A DNA stretch of 64,000 nucleotides from Archangium primigenium (GTDB lineage: Bacteria; Myxococcota; Myxococcia; Myxococcales; Myxococcaceae), in the NCBI RefSeq assembly GCF_016904885.1, contig NZ_JADWYI010000001.1, positions 4,340,001-4,404,000 on the forward strand. Direction: 5' to 3'. Shown here in pieces: positions 32,817 through 40,690 of this stretch. Numbering within the stretch: position 1 is the stretch's first letter; each line of letters starts with the position of its first letter. Position numbers and translations under genes: made by a program. Below the pieces are notes generated by a model, which saw only the letters and a list, made by a program, of their open reading frames with translations, made no database searches and was not told the DNA's origin.

Positions 32817-33163
32817 GGGCTTCCCCCTTTTCTTCTGGTACCGCTGGGTAGATTACTATCATCCTCGAGGTAGATCCAAATCGGTTGTAACAACAGGACA
32901 TGAACGCTCCCCTTGCTCTGGCGAATCCCTGTGGTTTCAAGGGATTACGATCCAGTTGAACCGAGGAAATCCTCAAGCGTTACGTGCACTCGCGAAAATG
33001 AGGGCATGATACCCCAAGCAGGGGCTGTCGGTCTTGATGCGTACTCGCGAACCGGAGAGCAAATATGTCACTTCGATGCGTGTTTATGGCCCGGCTGTTT
33101 GGTGCCTTTGGTCATTTCTCTGAAAATGCGCGCCTTGAGGTGGATGTCGTCTCCTTTGCCCGA
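32817..33163. other. AT-richer intergenic region before toxin copy 2
   Basis: This is 347 bp with base composition below the window average and no convincing gene. It must contain the promoter of the leftward orphan gene and that of toxin copy 2. GGAGAG at 33054-33059 sits 5 bases before an ATG at 33065 that is in frame with the toxin. It shows no similarity to the DNA upstream of toxin copy 1. Confidence 0.5.
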
Positions 33164-34693
33164 ATGGATTTTCTTTCAATTCGGAGTCTTGTCGCGTCCA
33201 TCTTGCTCCTGTTGATGGCTGTTCCCTTTGTGGGTTGTTCCATGCGACTCTCAAAAGAGAGGCTGACGAATGGTCTTCACACGGAAGGCACTTCGTTGCT
33301 TCATGGGGCGGCGTCTTCACGGCTGGGTGTCACCTCTAGGTTTGAGATAAGCAGCACAGGCGGTTGGCCGGAAACAACAGCGGATGTCTTGCAGCGAGTC
33401 CAGGATGCGTGCGGCCTGGATGTGGAGACACGCCACCTGGTTGGCGCGGCCCTGTCACCCGGGCAGGCAAGAAACCTGCTGGCTCAACTGGTGCGGACAC
33501 CCGTGACGCAGAAGAGCTTCGCTCCACGCCGGGTGTTGTCGTGGCTGTTGAGCGAGGTGGGGGCCGGAGGCGAGCGTGTGGAGTACGTCGACCTGGTATG
33601 GCGCGCCGAGCGCTTCGGGCCGCTGGTGGTGGTTCGGCCCGATGGCTACCTGGTGACGGCACTCACGGGCACGCCTGTACAGCGTTTGGGCTCCTTGCGC
33701 CTGGTAGAGCGCGAGTGGCGCGTGGGCCAGCTGGTGGTGGGCGAGTTCTACTTCTCGCGCGGTGGTGTCTTCTTCCCGGTGACCCGCGCCCTGCGCCGCG
33801 GGGACGGGCCGCCGCTGGGCGAACTGGGCCTGGGCCGAGACTGGCTCACCGCCGCGCTCGATGGGGCGGGGGAGGCGCTGGGGGAGATGACGGTGGCCTT
33901 GGGCCAATCCGTGCTCCATCCCATCCGCACCCTGGACGACCTGACACAACTGCCCGTCGCCGTGGCACTGCTCCTTTCCTCCTCGCCCGAGTACTTCGCG
34001 CGCTATGGCGGCATGTCCCGGGAGGACCAGATTCGCGAAGCGGCGCGCCTGTCCACACACGTGCTGCTGTTGTTCGGAGGGGCCGAGGCCACGTGGGGCC
34101 GCCTGGGCGGATGGGGGGCCGGCATGACGCTCACGGCCAGGGGCGAGTTGATTTTGGCGGAGGGCGTGGCGATGCAAGGGGCGACTGGAGCCGTGGGCCT
34201 GCCCTCCGTGCTCCACATGGCGGTGCGTGGACGAGGACACGTGGGCGGAAGCGGAAGTCCGGGGGAGGGGACGCCGGGTGAGAGCGCTCCAGCGAAGGTG
34301 CCCGGCAAATGGACGTACAAGAAACCCACGACCCGCTCGAAGGACTCGCTGGACTACCAGGAGCAGGTGACGGGACGGCCCGCGTGGTGGGTCTACATGG
34401 TGGGGGAGGTGGAGTTCGATGGTCTCCTGGGCGCGGAGCTCTTGGAAGCCAAGGGCCCGGGCTACTGCGCCTTCTTCAACGCGGACGGGACGCCCAAGTA
34501 CTGGTACAAGAATTCTGGCAAGTTCGACGAGATGATGGAGCAAGCTCGGAAACAAGCACGTATGGCCGAACAACTGAGACTACAGCTGACGTGGCACGTC
34601 GCCGATGCCAAGGTCGTGGAATTCCTTCGTCGAGAGTTCAAGAGCGAAGGATGGCTCCACGTCACCGTCCGCCATACAACCCCAACACGGTAG
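33164..34693 (+). CDS. SitA-like lipoprotein toxin with Tox-REase-5 domain (copy 2)
   Basis: This is a paralogue of the 29961-31448 toxin, 509 residues from ATG 33164. That start puts a normal lipoprotein signal first (SLVASILLLLMAVPFVGC25). An in-frame ATG at 33065 has a better ribosome site but would add 33 residues before the signal. The central delivery region is nearly identical to copy 1; the first 90 residues and the last 60 diverge. The nuclease motif is intact, with Asp419 and Glu428-Ala-Lys430. The imm-like gene follows 14 bp later. Both copies appear functional, giving the cell two toxin specificities. Confidence 0.8.
   Translation: MDFLSIRSLVASILLLLMAVPFVGCSMRLSKERLTNGLHTEGTSLLHGAASSRLGVTSRFEISSTGGWPETTADVLQRVQDACGLDVETRHLVGAALSPGQARNLLAQLVRTPVTQKSFAPRRVLSWLLSEVGAGGERVEYVDLVWRAERFGPLVVVRPDGYLVTALTGTPVQRLGSLRLVEREWRVGQLVVGEFYFSRGGVFFPVTRALRRGDGPPLGELGLGRDWLTAALDGAGEALGEMTVALGQSVLHPIRTLDDLTQLPVAVALLLSSSPEYFARYGGMSREDQIREAARLSTHVLLLFGGAEATWGRLGGWGAGMTLTARGELILAEGVAMQGATGAVGLPSVLHMAVRGRGHVGGSGSPGEGTPGESAPAKVPGKWTYKKPTTRSKDSLDYQEQVTGRPAWWVYMVGEVEFDGLLGAELLEAKGPGYCAFFNADGTPKYWYKNSGKFDEMMEQARKQARMAEQLRLQLTWHVADAKVVEFLRREFKSEGWLHVTVRHTTPTR
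33481..34535 (+). repeat. Long direct repeat A, toxin gene core (copy 2)
   Basis: This is the partner of 30236-31290 at an offset of 3245 bp. Near-identity ends abruptly toward the toxin 3' end, where the second cassette becomes divergent. Confidence 0.85.
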
Positions 34694-34707
34694 ACCAGAG
34701 AGCCCTC

Positions 34708-35439
34708 ATGCAAGAGCATTACTACGTGGGCTCCTACTGGGGCCCGCGTCAGGAAACAGCGCTTGAATGTGCCCGGCGCGCGGAACTCTTCTTCAAGAGG
34801 CTCGCGCGGTGTGATGCCTCCTTCGCCCAGTGGTACCGCGCGGGGCGGGGGTTCCCTCGCGACTTGCCGGGCCATCTCATCCCTCCCGAAATGGATGCAC
34901 TGGCGCGGCTCTTTTCGGAGAAAAGCCTTCGCACCGACGGTGACAAGACCGTGATGGAGGACATGGGCTTTCGTTTGATGGCGTGGAATGCGAAGCAGGA
35001 CGCCACGGACATCAGTCTGACGTGTGGCAAGTCCTCTCCATGGGGCGGTCCCAACTCCTGTCTGCTCAAGCCGACACGGGCGAGTCCTCTCCGGGAGCGG
35101 CTCCTGACGGCGCCCGTGCCCGCCGACATCCTCACCAGCATGGTCACGGCGTGGGACCCGGACTTCGCCATGGCCAGCTCCTCGGAGATGGTGGAGCAGT
35201 TGGAGACGTCAGACTTCGAGGTTCGGGTCGGCTGGCTGACCTACCTGTCGCGCCGGCTGGGACGCCTGCCGCCCCTGCCCGCGCCCGTGCGCATCGAGCC
35301 GGTGGGCGAGTCGGGTTGGCTGCTCGTGCTCTCGTCCGAGCCCCTGACGGCCAACAATCCCGAGCATGTCGCCTTGTGCATGCGGGTGCGCGAACTCCTG
35401 GACCGCGCGGGCCTCATCCGTCGGCCCGCGGGTCCATGA
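34708..35439 (+). CDS. Imm52-type immunity protein (copy 2)
   Basis: The protein is 243 residues from ATG 34708. It begins YYVGSYWGPRQETALECARRAELFF, the Imm52 N-terminal motif, and ends with a C-terminal half almost identical to copy 1 (DPDFAMASSSEMVEQLE, VRVGWLTYLSRRLGRLPPLP). The N-terminal 115 residues diverge from copy 1 in step with divergence at the toxin C-terminus, as expected for cognate pairs. It is cytoplasmic by sequence. It converges on the YihY gene. Confidence 0.78.
   Translation: MQEHYYVGSYWGPRQETALECARRAELFFKRLARCDASFAQWYRAGRGFPRDLPGHLIPPEMDALARLFSEKSLRTDGDKTVMEDMGFRLMAWNAKQDATDISLTCGKSSPWGGPNSCLLKPTRASPLRERLLTAPVPADILTSMVTAWDPDFAMASSSEMVEQLETSDFEVRVGWLTYLSRRLGRLPPLPAPVRIEPVGESGWLLVLSSEPLTANNPEHVALCMRVRELLDRAGLIRRPAGP
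35050..35422 (+). repeat. Direct repeat B, immunity gene 3' half (copy 2)
   Basis: This is the partner of 31798-32170. Together with repeat A it brackets the variable segment of the second cassette (about 34536-35049). Confidence 0.8.
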
Positions 35440-35452
35440 ACGGACAAGCCCG

Positions 35453-36403
35453 CTACCGGCCCGCCTCCACCGGCCGGTGCGGAGGAATGCCCAGACCCTT
35501 CTTCGGGTCCCGCGGCGGCGGCACCTGTTGTGCTTGTCCTTCGGGCGAGCGGCTGCCATGGCGCCGCGCGTACACCTGGGTGAACTCCGCGCCCAGGAAG
35601 AGGATCTGCGCCGAGTAGTACACCCAGAGCAGCACCACCGCGAGCGAGCCCGCCGCGCCATAGCTGGACGCCACCGCGCTGCGGCCCAGGTACAGCCCGA
35701 TGCCGAACTTGCCCAGGCCGAACAGGAGCGACGTCACCGCCGCGCCCAGCCACACATCCTTCCAGGTCACGTGCGTGTCGGGGAGGATTTTGTACATCAT
35801 CGCGAACAGCACGGTGATGACGCCAAACGAGACGAGCAGGTTCACGCCCTGCCACGCCACCGTCCAGCCCGGCAACAGGTGATCGAACCAGGCGCCCAGC
35901 GCCGCCAGCACGGCGCTCACCACCAGCGACACCAGCAGGAGGAAGCCAATCACCAGCACCATCGCGAACGACAGCAGGCGCATGCGCAGGAAGTTGGTGA
36001 CACCGCTGCGCTCCTTGTCGGGCTGCACCCCCCAGATGTGGTTGAGCGCGTCCTGCAACTGCACGAACACGCCCGTGGCGCCGAACACCAGCGCGATGAG
36101 GCCCAGCGCCGTCGCGAAGATGCCCGTGCTGGGCTTGCGCGCGCTAATCATCATCTGCCCGATGATGTCCGCGCCGCTCTGGCCCACCAGGTCCTGCAAC
36201 TGCGCCTGCATCTGTCCCCGGGCCGCCTCCTCGCCGAACACCATGCCCGCCACGCTCACCGCGATGACCAGCACCGGGGCGATGGAGAAGATGGTGTAGT
36301 AGGACAGCGCCGCGGCGAACGTCGGGATGTTGTGGTCACTCCAGTCCGACACCGCCCGCTTCATGAGTTGGACGGTGTTGCGGCCACGCTGCGCGATCGA
36401 CAT
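35453..36403 (-). CDS. YihY/BrkB-family inner-membrane protein
   Basis: The protein is 316 residues from the ATG at 36403. The family signature at the N-terminus is clear: DWSDHNIPTFAAALSYYTIFSIAPVLVIAV. Six hydrophobic helices follow, with family segments FGATGVFVQLQDALNHIW, LPDTHVTWKDVWLGA and YGAAGSLAVVLLWVYYSAQILFLGAEFTQVYARR. The C-terminal 35 residues are a Pro/Gly-rich cytoplasmic tail. YihY proteins were once called ribonuclease BN by error; the true role is unknown, probably transport or envelope-related. It converges with the immunity gene. Confidence 0.88.
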   Translation of the reverse strand: MSIAQRGRNTVQLMKRAVSDWSDHNIPTFAAALSYYTIFSIAPVLVIAVSVAGMVFGEEAARGQMQAQLQDLVGQSGADIIGQMMISARKPSTGIFATALGLIALVFGATGVFVQLQDALNHIWGVQPDKERSGVTNFLRMRLLSFAMVLVIGFLLLVSLVVSAVLAALGAWFDHLLPGWTVAWQGVNLLVSFGVITVLFAMMYKILPDTHVTWKDVWLGAAVTSLLFGLGKFGIGLYLGRSAVASSYGAAGSLAVVLLWVYYSAQILFLGAEFTQVYARRHGSRSPEGQAQQVPPPRDPKKGLGIPPHRPVEAGR

Positions 36404-36562
36404 GGGGGCTCCTGTCCCTGGCGGGCCTGTCCGCGAGGCGGACGACTCCGCGTTGTTCCGGACATCTCCCCCAGGCGAGAAGCACGTGCCATGCCAGGGC
36501 CGGGCCCCGAGGGGGCGACACGCACCGGGCGCCGCCCCGGCCGCGCGCACCCCGTCATTCTT

Positions 36563-37369
36563 TCAGCCTTCCTCGAGCACCTCGACGGCGTCGCCCACCC
36601 GGAGGGTGCCCTCGCCGCGGGGCAGGACGTTCTGCCCGAAGAGCACCTTGTTGCCCCGCTTGCGGTACGTGGCGAGCGTGCGCAGCGGCTCCTGGTGGGG
36701 ATGAGGCCGCGCCGTCTCGGGGTCCACGGTGATGAGCACGCAGCGGGCGCAGGGCTTGCGCAGGGCGAACTCCACGCCGCCAATGCGCACGCGCTTCCAG
36801 CGGTCCTCGGCGAAGGGCTCGCAGCCCGTCACCACCAGGTTGGGCCGGAAGTGCGCCATGCCCACGGGCGTGTCCAGGCGCGTGTTGAGCTCGGCGAGCG
36901 AGGCCTCGGTGGTGAGCAGCAGGGGATAGGCGTCGGCGAAGCCCACCTCGTCTCCGGGGTCCGCGTAGGGCCGCTCCACCGGGCGCCGCATGCGCGCGTC
37001 CACGTGCACCAGCCGCAGCGGCTCGCCCAGGAAGTCCGACAGCCACCGGTCCGCCTCCAGCCCGGCGCGCGCCGCCGAGCAGGTGTCCCCCCAGACGGTG
37101 ACGTCCTGGCGCTCGGTGTCCTCGGCGGGCCGGGGCACCTCCAGCGGCGCCAGGCCCGGGGCGGACAGGCGCAGGCCCCCGGGCGTGGGCACCGCGTGGA
37201 GGCGCAAGAGCGCGGGCTGCTCGCGCCCCGTCAGGAAGGTGCCGTCCGGGCGCACCGCCATCCAGCGGCGGTCATGCGCGAGCCCCCGCGGCTCCACGGT
37301 GGCGTGCTCGAGCGGAAGGCCCGCGCAGGACTTGAGGGGGTAGATGGCGAGGGCGGAGAGGGTGGGCAT
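36563..37369 (-). CDS. MOSC-domain protein (YcbX/mARC-like)
   Basis: The protein is 268 residues from the ATG at 37369. The N-terminal MOSC_N beta-barrel begins LSALAIYPLKSCAGLPLEHA and has GLAHDRRWMAVRPDGTFLTGRE. The C-terminal MOSC domain has HFRPNLVVTGCEPFAEDRW and KPCARCVLITVDPETA, where the Cys in the KPCARC motif matches the residue that ligates the molybdenum cofactor in YcbX and mARC. Such proteins reduce N-hydroxylated bases using an electron donor. It fits with the molybdate importer elsewhere in the window. It lies divergently upstream of the sulfate operon. Confidence 0.83.
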   Translation of the reverse strand: MPTLSALAIYPLKSCAGLPLEHATVEPRGLAHDRRWMAVRPDGTFLTGREQPALLRLHAVPTPGGLRLSAPGLAPLEVPRPAEDTERQDVTVWGDTCSAARAGLEADRWLSDFLGEPLRLVHVDARMRRPVERPYADPGDEVGFADAYPLLLTTEASLAELNTRLDTPVGMAHFRPNLVVTGCEPFAEDRWKRVRIGGVEFALRKPCARCVLITVDPETARPHPHQEPLRTLATYRKRGNKVLFGQNVLPRGEGTLRVGDAVEVLEEG

Positions 37370-37551
37370 GGGAGAGGGGCCGAACTCGTCCGGGAGGGGG
37401 CCGAGCACCACGCGCGGCGCCTCGGGGGGCGGGAGAAGACGGGGAGGGCGTCGTATCATCGGCGCGCTTCCGGGATGGAGCCCTCCCGCACGCCGCCCGC
37501 CCACCCGTGAGCAGGCGGGCGGGCATCCGTGATATTAGCGGTTCGTCCATG

Positions 37552-37581
37552 TTGACGGACGGCCCTGCCCGGCGCTACTAC
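37552..37581 (+). promoter_or_regulatory. Candidate sigma-70 promoter of the sulfate operon
   Basis: A -35 hexamer TTGACG (37552-37557) and a weak -10 TACTAC (37576-37581) are separated by 18 bp. Initiation would fall only a few bases before the cysH ATG at 37591, giving a very short leader. The -35 is good and the -10 is poor, so this is a tentative call. I saw no riboswitch-like structure in the gap 37370-37590. Confidence 0.4.
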
Positions 37582-37590
37582 CAGCCAGCC

Positions 37591-38334
37591 ATGTCGATCG
37601 CCCCCGTTGCCGCTGCTTTCGCTTTGTCCTCCGACGAACTCCAGGCCGTCGCGGGCGCGCTGCGGGAAGCCCCCGCGGAGGAGATCCTCGCCTGGGTGGA
37701 GCGGCGGTTCGGCGCCCGCGCGGCCATCGCCTCGAGCTTCGGCGCCGAGGACATGGTGCTCATCGACCTGGCGCGCCGGCACGCCCCGAGCGTGCGCCTG
37801 TTCACGCTGGACACGGGACGCCTGCCGCCGGAGACGTACGAGGTGATGGACGTGGTGCGCCGGCGCTACGGGCTGGAAGTCGAGACGTTCTTCCCGGAGC
37901 GCGCGCGGGTGGAGGCGCTGGAGTCCACCCAGGGCTACTTCTCCTTCAAGGAGAGCATCGCGGAGCGCAAGGCCTGCTGTGCCCTGCGCAAGGTGGAGCC
38001 CCTGGGCCGGGCGCTCGCGGGCCGCGAGGCGTGGCTCACGGGGATGCGGCGCGACCAGTCCGTCACCCGCACGGAGGTGGGGGCGGTGGAGGTCGACGCG
38101 GCCCATGGGCTGATCAAGGTCAATCCGCTCGTGCGCTGGGGGAGCCGGGACGTCTGGGCCTACATCCAGGCGAACGGCGTGCCCTACAACACGCTGCACG
38201 ATCGCGGCTACCCGTCCATTGGCTGCGCGCCCTGCACGCGCGCGGTGAAGCCGTATGAAGACGAGCGCGCGGGACGCTGGTGGTGGGAGTCCCCGGACAA
38301 CAAGGAATGTGGCCTGCACGTGAAGCGGCCATGA
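37591..38334 (+). CDS. cysH: Iron-sulfur (P)APS reductase CysH
   Basis: The protein is 247 residues and reduces adenylylated sulfate to sulfite. The PP-loop region IASSFGAEDMVLIDLARR and LDTGRLPPETYEVMD bind the nucleotide. Paired cysteines ACCALRK and GCAPC supply the 4Fe-4S cluster seen in APS-type reductases, and the C-terminal ECGLH contains the catalytic Cys. The cluster cysteines argue for direct use of APS, consistent with the loss of APS kinase in the operon's CysN. It is the first gene of a seven-gene operon; its stop overlaps the next ATG. Confidence 0.9.
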   Translation: MSIAPVAAAFALSSDELQAVAGALREAPAEEILAWVERRFGARAAIASSFGAEDMVLIDLARRHAPSVRLFTLDTGRLPPETYEVMDVVRRRYGLEVETFFPERARVEALESTQGYFSFKESIAERKACCALRKVEPLGRALAGREAWLTGMRRDQSVTRTEVGAVEVDAAHGLIKVNPLVRWGSRDVWAYIQANGVPYNTLHDRGYPSIGCAPCTRAVKPYEDERAGRWWWESPDNKECGLHVKRP

Positions 38335-38975
38335 GCACTCCGGTCGACTTTCCCGTGTGTCTGCGGTTGGAAGGCAAACGGGTCCTGCTGGTGGGGGCGG
38401 GGAAGATCGCCGACGAGCGCGGGCAGCAGCTCGTGGACGCGGGGGCGCGGGTCCGGCTGGTGGCGCCCGAGGTGAGCCCGCGGCTGCGCCAGCTCGCGGA
38501 CGCGGGGCGTCTGGAATTGCGCGAGCGCCGCTGGAGCCCCGAGGACCTGGACGCGCAGCACCTGGTGTTCGTGGCCACGGATGACACCGAGGTGAGCCAC
38601 CGGGTGGCGGCCGAGGCGCGCGCCCGGGGCCTGTGGGTGAACACGGCGGACGTGCCGGACCTGTGTGACTTCACGCTGCCCTCGGTGGGGCGGCGCGGGC
38701 CGCTCGTGGTGGCGGTGTCCAGCTCGGGGCAGGCGCCCGCGCTGGCGCGGCTCCTGCGCGAGCGGTTCGTGGCGCAGGTGGAGCCGGGGCACGTGCAGCT
38801 GGCGCGCCTGAGCGGGTGGCTGCGCAAGCGCCTGCCCCGAGGGGCCGCGCGGATGCGGCTGCTCAAGCAGTTGGTGGAGGGCGAGGCGGGGGTGTTGTGG
38901 CTGCGCGGTGAGCGCCGGGCCGCGTGGGCCCAGGTGCGCGCCGCGATCGCGGAGCATTGGGGAGAGACGACATGA
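38331..38975 (+). CDS. Precorrin-2 dehydrogenase / siroheme synthase (CysG N-terminal type)
   Basis: This 214-residue protein, equivalent to the N-terminal half of CysG (Met8p-like), oxidises precorrin-2 with NAD and inserts iron. The Rossmann motif is LEGKRVLLVGAGKIADERGQQL. Later marks are LVFVATDDTEVSHRVAAEAR, VNTADVPDLCDFTLPSVGRRGPLVVAVSSSGQAPALARLLRE. It is joined to cysH and to the following SUMT gene by 4-bp ATGA overlaps. Its product, siroheme, is the prosthetic group of the CysI enzyme encoded downstream. Confidence 0.92.
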   Translation: MSTPVDFPVCLRLEGKRVLLVGAGKIADERGQQLVDAGARVRLVAPEVSPRLRQLADAGRLELRERRWSPEDLDAQHLVFVATDDTEVSHRVAAEARARGLWVNTADVPDLCDFTLPSVGRRGPLVVAVSSSGQAPALARLLRERFVAQVEPGHVQLARLSGWLRKRLPRGAARMRLLKQLVEGEAGVLWLRGERRAAWAQVRAAIAEHWGETT

Positions 38976-39769
38976 GCGAGCCCTCGCAGGGCACGGTGTA
39001 TCTGGTGGGGGCGGGGCCGGGAGATCCGGGCCTGCTCACGCTGCGCGCGGCCCGGCTGCTCGCGGGCGCGGACACGGTGGTGTACGACCGGCTCATCCAC
39101 CCCGAGGTCCTGTCGCATGCCCGGCCCCGGGCGCGGCTCTTGTTCGTGGGCAAGGAGGGGGGCGGCGAGTCGGTGGCGCAGGAGGAGATCCACGCGCTGC
39201 TCATCGCCCAGGCCCGGCTGGGTCGCTCGGTGGTGCGGCTGAAAGGGGGAGACCCCTTCGTCTTCGGCCGCGGCGGCGAGGAGGCCCTGGCCCTGGAGGC
39301 GGCGGGCATTCCCTACGAGGTGGTCCCTGGGGTGTCCAGCGGCGTGGCCGCGCCGGCCGCCGCGGGCATCCCCGTCACGCACCGGGGGGTGTCCGGCTCG
39401 GTGACGTTCGCCACCGCGCACCGCACCGGACCCGCGCCGGACTGGGCGCACCTGGCCGGGGCGGAGACGCTGGTGTTGTTCATGGCCAGTGGCCGCCTGG
39501 AGTCCGTGACGCACGCGCTCATGGCGGCGGGGCGTCCGGCCACCCAGCCCGCGGCGATCGTCGAGGCGGGCACGTGGGCGCACCAGCGGGTCATCGAGGC
39601 GACGCTCGCGGACATCGCCGTGCGCGCGCGGCAGGAGGCGGTGGGCTCGCCGGCGCTCCTGGTGGTGGGCGAGGTCGTCGCCCTGCGGGCCCAACTGCCC
39701 ACGCTCGCCCGGGACGCGGCCCGGAGCGAGCCGGCTGAAACGATTTCTCGAGGTGGAAGCGGGTCATGA
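38972..39769 (+). CDS. cobA: Uroporphyrinogen-III C-methyltransferase (SUMT)
   Basis: This 265-residue SAM-dependent enzyme methylates uroporphyrinogen III twice to make precorrin-2, the substrate of the preceding gene. Family motifs are [51 protein letters not shown] and [19 protein letters not shown]. The CysG activities are thus split into two adjacent coupled genes in this genome. The C-terminal 20 residues are a Ser/Arg-rich extension. The stop overlaps the cysD ATG by 4 bp. Confidence 0.93.
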   Translation: MSEPSQGTVYLVGAGPGDPGLLTLRAARLLAGADTVVYDRLIHPEVLSHARPRARLLFVGKEGGGESVAQEEIHALLIAQARLGRSVVRLKGGDPFVFGRGGEEALALEAAGIPYEVVPGVSSGVAAPAAAGIPVTHRGVSGSVTFATAHRTGPAPDWAHLAGAETLVLFMASGRLESVTHALMAAGRPATQPAAIVEAGTWAHQRVIEATLADIAVRARQEAVGSPALLVVGEVVALRAQLPTLARDAARSEPAETISRGGSGS

Positions 39770-40689
39770 GTCAATCCCTGTCATTGGCGGCACGGCACTC
39801 GCACCTGTCGGTGCTCGAGGCCGAAAGCATTCACATCCTCCGGGAGACGGCGGCCGAGTTCGCCAACCCGGTGATGCTCTACAGCATCGGCAAGGACTCG
39901 CAGGTGCTCTTGCACCTGGCGCGCAAGGCCTTCCATCCCGCGCCCCTGCCGTTTCCCCTGCTGCACGTGGACACCACGTGGAAGTTCCGGGAGATGTATG
40001 CCTTCCGTGACGCCTTCACGGCGCGCCACAACATCCGCCTGCTCGTGCACCAGAACAAGAAGGCGCTCGCCGAGGGCATCAACCCCTTCGACCATGGCAG
40101 CCAGAAGTACACCCACGCCATGAAGACGCAGTCGCTCCTGGAGGCGCTCGCGCTGCATGGCTTCGACGCGGCCTTCGGCGGCGCGCGCCGGGACGAGGAG
40201 AAGTCCCGGGCCAAGGAGCGGGTGTATTCCTTCCGCGACCGCCACGGCCAGTGGGAGCCGCGCCGGCAACGGCCGGAGCTGTGGAGCCTCTACAACGGCC
40301 GCATCGACGCGGGCGAGAGCATGCGCGTCTTCCCCCTGTCCAACTGGACGGAGCTGGACGTGTGGCACTACATCCTCAAGGAGAACATCCCCGTGGTGCC
40401 GCTGTACTTCGCGGCCGAGCGCCCGGTGGTGAGCCGCAATGGCCAGTGGATCATGGTGGATGACGCGCGCATGCGCCTGCGTCCCGGCGAAGCGCCGGTG
40501 AACAAGCGCGTGCGCTTTCGCACCCTGGGCTGCTACCCGCTCAGCGGCGCCGTGGAGTCCTCGGCCACCTCGGTCGAGGACATCATCACCGAGATGACCG
40601 AGTCGCGCGTGTCCGAGCGGCAGGGCCGGCTCATCGATCACGACGAGGAAGGCTCGATGGAGCTCAAGAAGCGCGAGGGGTACTTCTAA
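39766..40689 (+). CDS. cysD: Sulfate adenylyltransferase subunit 2 (CysD)
   Basis: This 307-residue protein is the catalytic N-type PP-loop subunit that forms APS from ATP and sulfate. Motifs are [22 protein letters not shown] (PP-loop), [38 protein letters not shown] and [13 protein letters not shown]. The length and the C-terminal KKREGYF are canonical. It is one base pair away from cysN, its GTPase partner, which drives the reaction. Confidence 0.96.
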   Translation: MSQSLSLAARHSHLSVLEAESIHILRETAAEFANPVMLYSIGKDSQVLLHLARKAFHPAPLPFPLLHVDTTWKFREMYAFRDAFTARHNIRLLVHQNKKALAEGINPFDHGSQKYTHAMKTQSLLEALALHGFDAAFGGARRDEEKSRAKERVYSFRDRHGQWEPRRQRPELWSLYNGRIDAGESMRVFPLSNWTELDVWHYILKENIPVVPLYFAAERPVVSRNGQWIMVDDARMRLRPGEAPVNKRVRFRTLGCYPLSGAVESSATSVEDIITEMTESRVSERQGRLIDHDEEGSMELKKREGYF

Positions 40690-40690
40690 G

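Noticed and set aside
29961-35439. Transposon or insertion sequence driving the toxin duplication
   Set aside because: I found no transposase, terminal inverted repeats or target duplication at the edges. The repeats are explained by tandem duplication or gene conversion.
36470-36510. Sigma-54 promoter on the minus strand (TGGCACGTGC)
   Set aside because: The -24-like element is present, but the -12 TTGC element is missing at the required distance.
37370-37590. Riboswitch (SAM, cobalamin or T-box type) before the sulfate operon
   Set aside because: No conserved cores or long stems were visible, and the likely promoter leaves almost no leader.
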